DNA from: Phytoseiulus persimilis
Taxonomy: Eukaryota; Arthropoda; Arachnida; Mesostigmata; Phytoseiidae
DNA: 64,000 nucleotides
Reading direction: 5' to 3'
Assembly (NCBI GenBank): GCA_037576195.1
Contig: CM075103.1
Coordinates: 29,596,723 to 29,660,722 of the forward strand
Each line of letters starts with the position of its first letter. The first letter of the stretch is position 1. Shown piece by piece: positions 39,080 through 51,676 of the stretch. The notes beneath the pieces are model-generated. The model had not been told where the DNA came from, ran no database searches, and saw nothing but the letters and a program-made list of their open reading frames with translations. The translations under genes and the position numbers were made by a program.

Positions 39080-40866
39080 TTAGATGTCAACGCAACGCAA
39101 CTTCCTCGCACAAATCGTTGACGTGAAAACGTCATTCGCGGCTTGTTGTTCAGCGCGCGGCAATTTGTTGGGAGCGCCTTCTGCGCTTCCTTGTGACTCG
39201 TCTCCACTGCTGCTCGATGAACTCGACGAGTGCAGCAACACCGAGCAGGCTGACCGTTCGGATTCCTGGAATGAAAGGAGGTTGGAGGGGCATTGCTGAG
39301 GTTTTCTTTTGGCACGGGATTCCTCTCAGCGGAAATATCGCGGAACTCTTTCCATCCGCTCCGAGAGGAAGATTCGAGAAGCTCATTTATCGAAAACGAA
39401 AAGCAAGGATCACTTACCACTTTGGCCCGAAAACTCGATGAGCTGTTCGTGAAGTGCTGGAGTTCGGTTAAGATGCTCAGCTCAAGCATGAACAGATGAT
39501 GATCGTCGACCCCAGAGACTTCGTCCCTCATGAATTCGGCAACGTTCAAGACATACTCCACGTTCGATCCGCAGTCCCCCTGGGAAGACCAAAATCAAAA
39601 TTCAGAATAGAGATTTTGCATTCCTTCATCAGGAAGCTGATCTCTCCTCTTCGTGTCTTAAGAATAGCAAGAGTGTACCTTTTGATCCATAAAGGAACTG
39701 CGAGTGCGAGAAAAGGAAGAAGAATGAGGGAAATATCGAAAAGCCGAAGGGGAAAGAAAAACAAGAGATTATTGCGAGCAATTCGTACTCACGTGACTGG
39801 CTATGATTTCCCGTGCCATTTCCGGGTACGTTTTCGGTCCGAGGTACAACGAGTTGCTCGGTAGTGCTACGTAGACTAATGCTTCCACGACAGCTTGGTG
39901 CGCTGATCTGCAAACGAGGAAGAATGAGTGATCGAGATGAACAGGAAGCCCACGCCGAAAGAAGAGCGAATCCATCGCGATTTCAGACTTCTCTGAGTCG
40001 AGCATCTCTCTCCTCTCAAGGAGACCGAGAACGGAGGATTATGCCCTCACCGTGGATGAAAAGTTGTCGTGAGCATGGCGTACCCGCCCTCCCTCGACTC
40101 TCGGTTATCCAGATACGCTATCGGGCAGTCCCTCGCGGTTTCATCGATCGTTACCCGGAACGCACGGCCCCAAACGTCGGACTGCAAAATCCAGGGTAGA
40201 AATGAGCACCGAGAATATTTGGAAGGTGCTTGAAATGAAGGCTTCGTCAAGTAAAAGCATCCGGCGGGAAATTCCGCCCGGAGCTTAGATTTATGCCTCA
40301 CCCCTTCTTTCTCCTGTAGCGTCGCCACTCGTCCCAGCTGTAAAAATAAAAACTGTCACCTGCCATTCTTTGAGAAAGGTTTGAGGAGGAAGTTTGGAGG
40401 TTGCGTGAGCGAGTGGTCCCTCATACGTTCCTCATGAGCCGACTGCACTCCCTACGAGTTGTCAACAATGACCCAGTCAGAACCACAGACAAATGAGCAG
40501 TTAGTTAAGGACCCAGTCCATATCGTATCTTGTTGTGCGACTGTCGAACGAGCGAGTGGATCCCCGTCAGCTACCCTCAGCGACAATGAAAACTCCCCAT
40601 ATTCAATCCACTGAATTTGATTATATGAAGTAGGAACGAACTGGAACACCGGATGAATGGAAGCCGTACACGGAAGTAACCGGGACTGCGAATCGATACG
40701 ATGCAGCACCGGCAACACTGACCTGTTCAGGACTGCCTCGATGCTTGTCGTTGCCCTGGTAGAAAACTCGCTCGAAACCTTTGACGTGACCGACCATGGA
40801 CGTCTCGAACTCGAAACCTGGCCGCCAGATTAAGCTCCCGTACCCAAAAATCCAAACGGTACGCAT
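39080..40866 (-). CDS. CHAC: ChaC-type glutathione-specific gamma-glutamylcyclotransferase
   Basis: Cytosolic enzyme that cleaves glutathione to 5-oxoproline and Cys-Gly. Six exons keep phase from ATG at 40866 to TAA at 39080: 40866-40723, 40337-40302, 40181-40051, 39907-39793, 39579-39418 and 39265-39080, giving 257 aa. The substrate-binding motif GYGSL is at residues 8-12 in FGYGSLIWRPGF. The catalytic Glu is Glu88 in NRESREGGY, spaced as in ChaC1. The family tail GSNVEYVLNVAEFMRD, then HHLFMLEL, is in exon 5. Exon 2 is only 36 bases. Exon 6 adds about 61 residues beyond the usual end (ChaC proteins are about 180-220 aa), starting with a run of Ser and otherwise polar. Stress-induced transcription is known for ChaC1; I see nothing in the sequence that proves it here. 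Confidence 0.92.
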
Positions 40867-41951
40867 TCCGGTGATAATTTGGAAACGACTGTGAAGAACA
40901 AGGCTTCGATAATCTGTAAGAAGGATGAGCTGAATGAGTTCGGTCCCAGCACGGTAACTCAAGGCCATTAGCCTACCAAGGAATGCTCCGGTTTCCACGT
41001 CGTCTTTTCCGATTCCAGAAGGAACTCGAAGAGTTTTTCTTCTGCAACGCGTTCCGGGGCTCAGCCGCCGAGTTCGTGAACCCGATGAATCCGAAGCAAC
41101 TTCCCTGCTTGCTGTTCGAATTCTTCTCGGTGCACTCTGCATTTGTGGCGAATTTCTGGGCGATCTCGAGTGGACATCAGCCACATAGCAGTTCCGGAAT
41201 GGCACGCGCAGACGGCCTAGGACTGTTTAGAGCATGTGGTCAAGAGCTCGAGTCAATCCAGTAGTGTCACAGAATAGAGATCGCTAGCGATCAACCAGAG
41301 TCGAGCGTACTCTCGATGAGAAAAAAAAAAGCGGACTGAGCCCTTTTCGCGGTAGCTGCTCATGCCATTGTGCTGATCGATTGACGTGTTACTAACGTCA
41401 CCGGTGACGGAACATATGTTTTCCTCTCCTCCACCCACACTTCAGAGATGGTCGAGCACGATTTCTGAAGATTTTCCAAGGAGCTGAGGCTCAGCGGTGC
41501 AAAACTTTCCGTCGACTTGCGGATTTCTCTCCAGCTTCCCGCCACGAGAGGCGGATATCAGCCGACTGGTTTCATTACAAAACCGAGAACGCACAGAGAA
41601 AAAGTTGCTTCTTCTCCTTTCCAGCCCTAACCGTGACACGGTCTCACTGGGAGCGCTCTAAGTAGGGAAAACGGAAGTGAGGCTAACCTATTTACCTTTT
41701 CCGAACATTCTCCTTCGGAACGAATTTCTTTTTCTTTTGGGGCAATGAGGAAAAACGAGCTCCCATACCGGCGCTCATTGACTCATTTCCGTCGCCGGAT
41801 CCCGCATAGAACGCCAAGAACTCGAATCTGTATCGCAGAGTTCACGGACAGCGTCGAGTACTCTGCATGAAACCGGCCAGCCCGCTCTAGCCGGCTCAGA
41901 GAAACGAAGCAGGTCTTCACACAGAATAAGCAAACCACACCCGGCGTCGTA
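40867..41951. other. Upstream region of the ChaC gene
   Basis: Should include the ChaC promoter. A plus-strand frame at 40983-41264 opens with a basic, Phe-rich segment but has no recognised motif. An A10 run lies at about 41320-41329. No gene assigned. Confidence 0.4.
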
Positions 41952-42587
41952 TTATTTGGATTTTAGTGCTTCATCAAACTCACACTGTAGGCAATCCTTG
42001 GCGGAGGTTTCGACACGAGAACTAAATGAAGCTAGAGACAGTGCTGACAGAAAACACCATGACCGATCTCTGGGTCGGTCGGGCTGACTATGGTCAGCCT
42101 TATGGGCAGAGAAGGCATCTCTCGCTGGTGCACCATAGGGGGCGCGGCGGGCGGTTCGTGACGTCACAAAGGATGATGAAATCTATTCAGATTCGGACCC
42201 ATGAGAAGAACTTCCTTCGGTTCAGCCTCTTACAGTATATTCTTCCGATGCGGCTGAAAGAGCTTCCAAACAGAAAACAACTCCACATAGCTTTGCCAAG
42301 GCCTCAACGAATCGTGCTTGCAGGGTGCAGTTGTCGCCGCAACCGATCAGAGTAGAGCCTTCTCGGTGACTTTTGCCGTCATTCGTCTCCGGACGCGTTT
42401 TCGACGATGCTTCTCGGATCAGGCAGGACCAGCCAACGCTGGCTGTCGGAGGTGTTGTCACCGAGGAGACGCGATGGCAGTCTTCCGGCAATAAAGAATT
42501 CGTGGGAACAACGAGGGTTCCCCCTGTTGGCCGAAAAATGGGGACCCCTTTTTCCTCCATCGTCGCTCTCACCCATCGTTCCTTCAC
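41952..42587 (-). CDS. Candidate last two exons of an unrecognised minus-strand gene
   Basis: The final exon, 41984-41952, encodes CEFDEALKSK and TAA. It follows a CCTACAG acceptor in phase 0 with an exon ending at 42234 (GTAAGA donor). That upstream exon is open to at least 42587 and ends with CTLQARFVEALAKLCGVVFC, then SAASEEYT, a plausible amphipathic helix. Its 5' limit is unknown. The opposite strand is also open here and has its own candidate exon at 42407-42612, so at most one of the two readings is likely to be coding in the overlap. Confidence 0.35.
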
Positions 42588-43371
42588 GGTTGAGAATTGC
42601 CGCGAGTTTCGGTGAACCGGTAAATGGTTAACATCGACCAGTCATACCTGGCGAGAATCTGACGTAAGGGAAGGCTGTGCTCCCAACTGTAGACACATGA
42701 TACCTTGCTTTGGTGTCGCTCTGTTCCTCTTTGACAGTCGACGGATTCATTCTGACGAAACTCGAGGCCGAGTTTGATCTTGAACCCGGATTGGTCATTC
42801 GTTCCGCGGATGGGAGCGTCAACTGGTGCTCTCGAGGGTGGCGCTCGAGTCCGGAGTTTGTCACAAGAACTCTCGGTAGGAACCCATCTCCGACCTCGGT
42901 CGGAAAATCCAGTTACATCAAATTCACCAAGTTTCAGTGAGATGTAAGAACTGGAGCGAAAACGGTATTCTAACCTAGAACCAATATCAGCGCTTGATCG
43001 GGACCGGCCTGAGACCTCTGGCGAGGCCTTGTGACGGTTTCGCCTCCTCTTCAGCGCTTCATGGTGCCGTCGGGACACACGAGTCAGAAGAAAGGAACGA
43101 GCGCCGCAGAAGCAATAACAACACAGGAGTAAACATAAAGGTCGATTACCGAAGCACTCGCGACTCCCCGCGTGTAACGCGGAACATTCATTCCGAATCG
43201 ACCCTTGACTTTCGAAATATAGTAACAGTCCACGCTCCCGCATCGTGGACAACAATGACTCTTGCATGCGGAACTGATGGTTTGATCGTAGAATCTTTCT
43301 CAAGCGCCACTGGAAGGCTGAGTGTCCGTGGCCCGATGGCTCCGGTTAGGGTTCTCTCGTTGTCGGTCAAC
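42407..43371 (+). CDS. Candidate three-exon gene on the plus strand, overlapping a minus-strand candidate
   Basis: Exons 42407-42612, about 42738-42883 and about 43210-43371 agree in phase (1, 1) and end with TGA. The second exon encodes VDGFILTKLEAEFDLEPGLV. The third follows a weak ATATAG acceptor and encodes TLACGTDGLIVESF and a Val/Leu-rich end. I do not recognise a family. The minus strand of the third exon is also open and coding-like (43388-43188, containing PSVPHARVIVVHDAG). Codon positions on the two strands mirror each other, so either may be a shadow. Confidence 0.3.
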
Positions 43372-46300
43372 TGAATAATTGCTCTCAATCGAGTCTACGC
43401 GGGTGGAGGTGTCCGAGCAGAAGGCCCAACGATTTACAGCCCACGCGATCCTGACGGAGCCGGAGTTCAGGCTCCGGCTCAACGCGCACTGCGACCCACC
43501 CAACACCAGTCCCGAGAAGATCAATGCAGCATGAGCTTCTGCATTAATTCCAGAGCTATTCTGAGCGATCAATTGAGAGTTTGTCTGCAGAGCTCGCGAA
43601 GAGACCGCTCCGATGACTCGGATCGGGGTGGCTTCCCCGCGTCTGCTTCAGAGTCATCCTGTTTCGGGATCGTTTGAGAGCGCGAGGAGAAAATGCCAGC
43701 AAGCTATCGTACTTGAGCCTCTCGGGCTCGTTTTGCATCATCATCCTCGCCGTGAATGATATGATACTCAATACGGGAAGTTCTCGAAGGGAAGCCCTGT
43801 CAGGGGGAAAGCAGTGCAAAAAATATCCACCTTCCGCAGGTCCTCGAGCACCGCTGGTTCTCAGTGATCAAAGGGTTGGGTTCGCCGAGATGAACTCCTC
43901 GTTCACTATCTCGATCGATCATGATCATCGAGCGATCTCGGTGGAGCGATAAACATGATTCCTGTTCCTGACGCCGATGATAGTGACACTCAATGCATGA
44001 CAAACCCGTTTTGGGCCCTCAGAGGACGTTTTTAGAAACGGTCACTCGTTATCGCGCGGCCTGGACTCCGCTTGATATGATATTGGAAATCATCCAGCTG
44101 CCGAGCTCTTGAGCATGTTTACGAACACAGGGAGTACTGGACTGGGACGCACTCACGAGGTGCGACCTTCTCCCGCCTGTTCGCTGAGCTCGTGACCTGT
44201 TTGAAAACATCTCAAGTGAACAGTTTGAAACGGTTTCGTCCAAACGACTCCGGCCCCTGGCGCTGAACATCCTCTGTGACCGGTTATCCGACAGCGAACG
44301 TAGTCAAAGCTGTCATAATTGAGCGACAACAGCATCTCACGCCGTGTCGCGTAAATTACAGAACATCTAGATAGCGTTTATACTTTCCGGGAGGATTATT
44401 TCCCGCCAAGCCGTTCAGCTCTGTCAACTCGCTGATGTCCACCCAGGACCACAACAGTTTGTGCTCCGAGCTTCCTTTAGCAATCACGGATTCGTCCGTC
44501 CATCATCATAGCGACTCAGCGCGGCCTGGAACAGAGCGACGACGCGATCGATATGCCGAAATTCCGAATTTTTCTTGCCACGACTAGCTTTGTTCCAAAC
44601 TCAGTGGTCGCTTCCCGCATTTCCTTCCATCCTCGCGGGGCTTCCACCGTCCTTCGTGAGTCAGAGTTACCTCGAGTTCAAGGAGCCTCCCGAGGAACGC
44701 TTGTTCGCAGCTCTGTGTGGGACGAATCGCTCACATCGTCCCGCTTCGTGATCCACTTCTGGAAAGTTTCCTTCTCCGACTCTCCCCTGTCCGCCTCCCG
44801 GAAAACCCCTTTGTCGCCTCAGCAACAGCAAACACTCACCTTTTCAACCGGCTCTGTTTGAAGGTGTGCTCCACTCTGGGCCTCACAGCATGCTGCTCGA
44901 TGTTCGCGTGCCGAACCAGTGCCAATCGTGAAAGCGGGCCTTGGACGATCGTCAACCTAAACCAAACGCGGTTCGAGTGCGGACGCTGTTTCGAGCCCTG
45001 TACACCCCATTCAAGCGACGGCTTGCGATCAGCTGTTGGCCCTCGCGTTTCACGAACGTGTTGCGGGTCTATGAGCTGAGCGGATAGACTCTCGTTGACA
45101 ACAAGGTCTTCGCGCCACTCAGACCGGCTGATTGAACGATGCGCATGAGATGCGTGTCTTGAGGAGGCACCCAGAGGGTACCGAGCGCTGATCGAGTCTC
45201 GAGAAGTGACTAGTGAAGGTTTAGAGCGATTGAAAAATCGATCAGAAGCTCGATCAAAACGTGCAATCACTTTTTCTTCATTAACTCCCTTGAGAATCCT
45301 TCGTCTGTCCGGATGGTCTCCTCGGACCGGATCGATTTTGTCGGTCGCATTCTTCACCGGTTCGAACTCATCTAGTATTTAGTCAGCTGCGAATTCGGGG
45401 AATGATTCTCGGGAGCCTAGGAAAACAAGTCGATCGTCGCGCCTTGTAATGAGCGGCTGTTTTTCGAAGGTGTCATGAGAATCTCGTCTCGTGGCCCAAT
45501 ATGTCAGAACGTTCTCAAGTTCAATACTCGGTACCGTCGCCAGTCGTCGCTTTGTATGTATTCAAGGGATTCCCCTGAGAGTCATGTCGACATCGTCGTG
45601 AATTTCGAGGCGATATTTGGCTTCAAGGCCAGTGCGTGCCCCGGAAGGTGGCTTTTGATTTTCGATTATATGAAGGCGTATTGGGAATCGACCGACGGAA
45701 CAGCCAGGAACACTTTGCTTGGAGCGCATCGGACGAATGCACGAACTTTGTCTCGTCATGATCATCCGGGAACGGAGATTCGTCCTGAGCCCGGGCGTTA
45801 TTTCCGCACATCGGGCCCATCGGAACTGAAATTCCATAGTCATTGCGTGAACAGCCTGACCGATACTTCGCCCCATCAGCGAATCTAGAAATCCGGCCCT
45901 CGTTTATATTCTGATGCCCAAGCGAATAACACTTTCTCGCGGACGCAGTCACAGCGAGACAGGAATAATGGAGGTGGATTTTCTGGTCTTCGGAGACCGA
46001 ATCCAGAGTCAGCTGTGACTCCGCGGTCCTTCGATCGACTCAGTTGAATTTTGCTGGGACTCAAAATGATCCACAGCGAGAGTTCTCATCATGGGGCAGA
46101 ACAAGATTGCGGAACTTCCTGAAAGATACCATGCCCTCGGAAATATTTTGTCCCGCCGATTGTGATCCTACCTGAGCAGACACGATCAAGTCTCATCAAG
46201 ACTGCGAGATCTGATCATCCTAATGTTCGGTTCATCTTGGACTGCGATCGAGCCCGAAGCTGTGCTAAATGTCCCCACGGACGAATTCTCTCGATTCCAC

Positions 46301-48093
46301 TAATCGACGGGCCTCTATTCAGATTCGGCGTGTTCATTAAGTCTTGACATGGATCCAGTGGATCGGTATGCCTGAATGTCGAGGAAACAAATCTCTGATC
46401 TTCTACTGTGAGGGGATGCGGAGAAGAGAGTTTCTGTCGGCTGCCTGATCATTATTGGTACACATGGGTGGAACTGGAAGGAGTTGTTTAACAACGATGA
46501 GGATCATCGCCAATACCGAAATATTGTTCCGTCCACGCAGGGCCCAATTGGTAATCAACTCGGACTGTTGCTCATGAAGCGGGCGGGTTGCTCGGAAACG
46601 TCACGCGTTACGAGGTCTCGATTCTCAACCGTGAAGAGAAGCATCAGCTCCACTGAGGGGAACCGGCGAGACGGTTCCAGAATGGAAACATGGTTCTATG
46701 GAAAGAGCATCCATGATCCGAAGTCTAGCCCAGGCGAACGTCATGACGATGCATCTTCCTCTACAGCGACGTGTCAGAAGTGCCTGGTTTCAGTGAGTTT
46801 TAGCCAATCTGTAATCGAGTATGATCGGACCATCCCAACGAGAACGCTCTTCCTTCCGAGTTGGTTTCCCCTGAGGATAGCTTCCAGGGTCGACCTGCCT
46901 CTGCCAGAAATAAATACTTCGCCAAGTATTTCGGCCGCCAGACGGATCGTGAACACGAATTCCTTAACCAAGAATATCCTCCCGCGTTTCGCGAATAATA
47001 AGCAAACGAGAATCTCGCGAGTGAACTCGGGCGGACAAATTACTTCGAATTTGTGGTGGCGAATTTCAAGTTGAGGTCCGTGAGTTCAATCCACCCGTCA
47101 ATCTACTGTGATTCTTCCATCGTGTGGACTGCGGGAATCTGCCATGAGGAGCCAGAGGCAATCCAAGATGTTTCGATATCCCTGCTTCGTTCATAAAGGG
47201 AGTCTTCCCTGTCCTAATCCTTCACGAACGGGGCTCCCGGTCGGCAGGGTTTATCTTCCGAAGTCCTAGGACGATAATAGCACACAAAGATGAATCTGAA
47301 ACTAAAGCGCCCTCCACCATTTCACTCAAAGAGGCCATGAAGGAATCTCACGAGACAAGCATATTAGGGACGAGATCCTCACTCGTGTTCACTCTAAAAT
47401 TATTCCGGATTTTGGGCCGTCGGAACCAATGGAATTTCCCTGAAATGCCGCAGATAACGAGCCCTCCGACTGTTTCTCATAAACCGTATCAGGTCCGGAC
47501 CTTCTCGGCTAACGAGCTTGTCAGATTATGGACTCGGCTGATAGCGATCTCATCTGATGCTTTTTTTTGAGATAGAATCGAAAAAAAAACTTCGTGGAAC
47601 TCGACCTCATCCACGTCAGGATTGGATTTCGGAGAGATCGTTTGCAAGAGCATTCTGAATATCTCTCGAAATCGTTTCCACTGAGCGGGGACATCCTCCA
47701 GAGGATCGACTGAACTTTTCCCGGACTCAGCTGCGGCCAAGCTCTCGAAGAGAAATTTTCTCGGTATTCCTGCCAAGGTCGTCCCCCGCCCCTCGGTCCC
47801 CTCGATTAAGGTACTTCTGCATTGGTATAGATTGTAGGTGATTCTCTCGTCAGGCTCCCTTCTCCTATACCTGATTATTAACGTCTCAGAATATTTCCTG
47901 GAGATTGATAGTAATGAGCACTGAGAGCTCAATATTCAGGGTGAGGCTCAGGCTCAGGAAGAGATCCGACTTCGATTCCGATATTCGGACGCAAGAGTCC
48001 CCGATAGCAATTCTTCTGCAGCTTGTAACAGCCGTCGGGACACGGTTCTAAGCTTCCAAGGACCCTCTTGGCCTTCGGAGGTATCTGCTGCAG
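43372..48093. other. 4.7-kb stretch with scattered unplaced frames
   Basis: Coding-like frames occur at 44836-45357 (minus), 45475-45888 (plus) and 46774-46971 (minus), plus a better candidate at 47489-47746 listed separately. None is recognised and none could be chained. Low-complexity A runs occur near 47579-47590. Confidence 0.35.
47489..47746 (-). CDS. Candidate C-terminal exon, unrecognised
   Basis: This minus-strand frame ends in TGA at 47489. It reads VPAQWKRFREIFRMLLQTI, then DVDEVEFHEVFFSIL, with regular helix-like spacing of hydrophobic residues. A CCGCAG near 47740 could be its acceptor. The upstream exons were not found, and the family is not recognised. Confidence 0.35.
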   Translation of the reverse strand, partial: ESLAAAESGKSSVDPLEDVPAQWKRFREIFRMLLQTISPKSNPDVDEVEFHEVFFSILSQKKASDEIAISRVHNLTSSLAEKVRT

Positions 48094-48243
48094 CTCTACG
48101 GAACTTTACTGCCGGATCACTTCGAATCTGCATTTCGATGTCGAAGTGGAGCAGCGCCGAGGGATCAGATTCGAGCGCCGCACTTATTTTTCAGAGAAGG
48201 ACGCCCTCTGGGAGCCCTTCCATTTCCAGCCTGACGATCGCAG
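48094..48243 (+). CDS. Candidate internal exon, unrecognised
   Basis: A 150-base plus-strand segment between a CTGCTGCAG acceptor and a GCAG|GTGGGA donor. It encodes a charged peptide with FERRTYFSEKDALWEPFHFQ. No partner exons were located. It lies about 590 bases beyond the 3' end of the ZIP7 coding region, on the opposite strand. Confidence 0.3.
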
Positions 48244-48662
48244 GTGGGATAAGAGGAGAACGGGGCTCTCTGTCGGACATCTGCCCAACGAATATCTGAA
48301 TCCAAATTTCTGTCGATAGGGTCATGTTATGACTCATGTTGCGTCACAACTGCAACAGAAGACATATCGACAGATGAAACTTGCACACTCTAAGTGACGA
48401 CAACGGACACCTTACCACCCCGCAGTCTTGATTCCGACGCATGCCCCGGGTAACAGACTTCTACGCACATCTGGCGCAACAAGAGCTTCTTCTTAACTCG
48501 AGGCCCGCCGCGGGAATCAGATCGCTTGTTACAAGCCCCTCCTGAAGCATCTACGAAAATCATATTCAGGAGTTCGGAATCAAACATGATGGAACTGACG
48601 CGATGACAGGATTATTCATTTTGAAGCGACCAGTGACCATTGCAATTTAAAACATTATAAGC

Positions 48663-48668
48663 TTTATT
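48663..48668 (-). terminator. Polyadenylation signal of ZIP7
   Basis: Minus-strand AATAAA 162 bases after the ZIP7 stop codon. The bases between are taken as 3' UTR. Confidence 0.7.
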
Positions 48669-48829
48669 CCTCTCATAAAACTCTAGAGACTATCCATTCT
48701 CTCGCATTTTTGGTGAAGTTCCGTACTGAAGGTCAACATTGGATTTTACATAATCGGGGTTTTCATACATTTGTTCATTTTTCGCCATTCATCGTATTTT
48801 TTTTCACGAGCGCTTTGAGCGCGGTTCCA

Positions 48830-51676
48830 TTACTCGTACTCGGTGAGGGCCATCATCATGACGACACCGGTAATCAGAGCCGCCACCTCCTTCACACTCT
48901 GCCATAGTCGCGAGTTTTCCAACAGCTCAGGGATAACGGACACGGTCGCGATGTAGATGAAACCTGCAGAGCAAGAATAGAACTCCTCTTATTCCCTCGG
49001 ACTTGACGTGTCAACATGATTAGTCCTGAAATCTTGTTTGTTTGAGGAAAGTCCATTCGACCAAATCGGATTTCCCCTCTCTCCGAGGAGCGGATCCTCC
49101 TTCCACACGCATGAACTTCCTCTCGGTGATGAGATGCACAAATTTTGAGTGAGAAGATGCTCAAACCTCCAGCTGTGAAAGGTAGGACCCAGTTCGCAGC
49201 TCCAACACCCTCCATCGTCAGCGAGAGGATAGTTCCGGCCAAGCATCCGACAGCGGTGAGCAGTTGTACACACATAGCCTGCCGAGGGGTCAAAGTCACA
49301 AAATTTCCTGACTGTCTTCTCAACTCTCATGCTCCCACTTGGGAGAACTCAAGGGTGAACCTCCAGAGGCCGACTCACCCGACGTTTCGTCATTCCGTTC
49401 TGGACGAGCAGGGCGAAATCTCCGATTTCATGAGGTACTTCATGGAGAAGAATTATCACAGTTGAGACCATGCCGGGCGTGTTACCTGCGGAACTTCGCA
49501 TTGTGATTGCTCTGCCCAATTTTTTCGCACGACCGATCACTGTGTGTTACGCGAGAACGAACCGGCTAAGAAAGATGCTCCGATCGCGAGTCCATCGGTG
49601 AAATTGTGCGCGAAGTCAGCAGCCAGATTAAGGTACGCGCCCACTTGGATTTGGGCGGGTTGCTCTGGAACGGGAAGAGCATTTCACGGATGCTTCTGGA
49701 CAAGACTCCGAGTCGCCCGGGGGGTCGATATCTCGCACATCCGGGATTTGGCAAGCACAGTACAATTTACAAGATTACTAACTCGTGCGAAAAAGGTTGA
49801 TACAATCGAGTATGAATCCGCAAAAGTGACTACAGCCGGGAGTGAGGTAGCGAGAATTGAGATAAACGAGGTTCCACTGTACCTGGGCCCCCGACCTCAC
49901 CTTGCTTCTGATCATCTACTTGAGCCGAGTCCCCTCCAGCTTTCTGTTTCGCTGCTTTGGTCTTCTTCGGCTGCTCTTTTTTGTCGTTTCTCTTCTCGGA
50001 TGCCCCAGGTTCTTGCGTATGACCGTGAGAATGTGAGTGACCATGCGAATGACCACCTGTTGAATCGAGTCAAAATAGCATCAGGTTATTGAAGACTACG
50101 AGTGCCTCTGAAAATCCGAATAGAACCTCCGAACATAACATGAAATAGAACCCGAGGGACTTCAGTAGGTACCTTTAACAAGCCGAACGAACTTCTCAAC
50201 CATCAAGAAGGCGAGGATCCCGAGAAGTACACTGATACCAACACTGTTGTCGTGGGCATGACCTGGAATGCAAGATGGAAGATTCGTCGTACTGCCGCTC
50301 ACAGGTTCGAGAAACTCTGAAATATTCATTGGCATCTCCTCGCTGAGGTTCCCTCGTCGACGGACTGACCCTCTTCGTGCGAATGTGAATGGGAATGTCC
50401 CTCTCCATGGGGTGTCATGGCGTGAGGAATCAGATGCAGGAACGCGTCCCCGAGCAGTCCCCCCGACGCGAATGCAAGGAAAACCTTGGAAAGGAAAATC
50501 ACAAGTGTAAAGCTCCAGGGCGCATCTTGGAACGCTATGGTAGACTCGGCTACGGTACTGAAACGCAACACGGTCCAACTTGATTGCGTGTGTCTCCGAA
50601 TTGAAGCTTCGAGGATTGATGCCGCTCACCTTGAGGAGGTCTTCGTGGCCTCGTTTCTCTGAAATCGGGATGAAAATCAGGATGAAGAAAGGCGCCAAGG
50701 AAACGAGGAGGGTCGCTCCGATGGCCTTAGCCCACAGCATTGTCCGTTCTTCGGAGGTTCGTGGAGTTGTCGACTTCCCTGAATCGATAAACCAGTTGAT
50801 CAAGATAATTTGGGCTAATTCCGTAATGAATCTCATCATGTGAAAACGTTAGGTATACGGAATGAAAATATTCCACGATACTCACCTGGATGAGTCTGCG
50901 GCGCCTCGCCGTGGTCATGGTCACCTTCTTCATGCGAATGTCCGTGCCCGCCATGAGAGTGACCGTGCCCACCATGAGAGTGACCATGTCCATGATGATG
51001 AGCGCCGTTCTCCTCTAAACGCTGAGAGGGTACTCGAGGAGTTACAGTCAGCTTCAATTGTGTGTGTGCGCAAATGGATATCTTCTGCTATCCGCTCAGA
51101 GCGTGCGGAGAGGTACTATTGGGGAGAGATCTCTGCCTCAAGCGAGCCGCCGCTCGATTCCAGATCCTTATATGACAGTTCGACGCGCTGCCGATGTATT
51201 TATGTCCCTCACGCTCTTTGACACAATTCGGAAATTTTCACCACTCCCGTGAACGACTGCTGGAATTCCTTGACAGAGAGCTCCGATCAATTCCATACAG
51301 CATCGAAACATCAGAATTTTATTCTTGAGGAACCGATTTTTGCTGTCGGTGGAATCGTGAGAGCCGCTCTCCAGCCGGGACAGTCCGAGCTTTTGAAACC
51401 GGTCGCCGGGTAATCGCAGTACGTTGTCGGAGACCCAATCAACCAGCTATTCGCGATCGTTCTTCACTTGAGATTGCATTTTCCAATCGGCTCCGTGAGA
51501 CTCTGTTGTGGACAAGTGCTGCGGCAGCAGGCCTTCAAATCGAACGCCGGCTGTTGTCAACTCACCTTAGCCTCTTCATTTGCCTGTCGGGAGTATTTGT
51601 ATGATGGTGACTGCGGCTGGGCGGAGCAGACCGCGACCAGCAACGCTAGAGTGCAAAGCAAACTCAATTTGCTCAT
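48830..51676 (-). CDS. SLC39A7: Zinc transporter ZIP7 (SLC39A7 / Catsup)
   Basis: Moves zinc out of the ER/Golgi into the cytosol. In flies Catsup also affects catecholamine synthesis and receptor trafficking. Ten exons keep phase from ATG at 51676 to TAA at 48830: 51676-51566, 51051-50886, 50778-50630, 50484-50370, 50262-50173, 50056-49901, 49664-49563, 49485-49379, 49278-49167 and 48963-48830, giving 413 aa. Exon 1 is a signal peptide ([19 protein letters not shown]). Exon 2 is a His/Gly repeat (HGHSHGG units), the luminal zinc-binding region. Further His-rich loops lie in exon 4 ([10 protein letters not shown]) and exon 6. The metal-site motifs are HNFTDG (residues 282-287) and HEVPHE (311-316), the latter typical of the LIV-1 subfamily. 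The end of the protein, [14 protein letters not shown], matches the family. The donors of exons 7 (GTTCGT) and 9 (GTTTGA) and the exon 2 acceptor are weak, but phase and family alignment support them. Confidence 0.95.
50936..50980 (-). repeat. Short tandem repeat coding HGHSHGG in ZIP7
   Basis: Near-identical 21-base units in exon 2 encode consecutive Gly-Gly-His-Gly-His-Ser-His blocks. They extend the luminal His-rich segment and are likely to vary in copy number between strains. Confidence 0.75.

Noticed and set aside
45475-45888. Plus-strand frame with EIRPEPGRYF, which recalls ornithine decarboxylase
   Set aside because: Only the short EPGRYF string matches. The glycine-rich PLP motifs and other decarboxylase blocks are absent around it.
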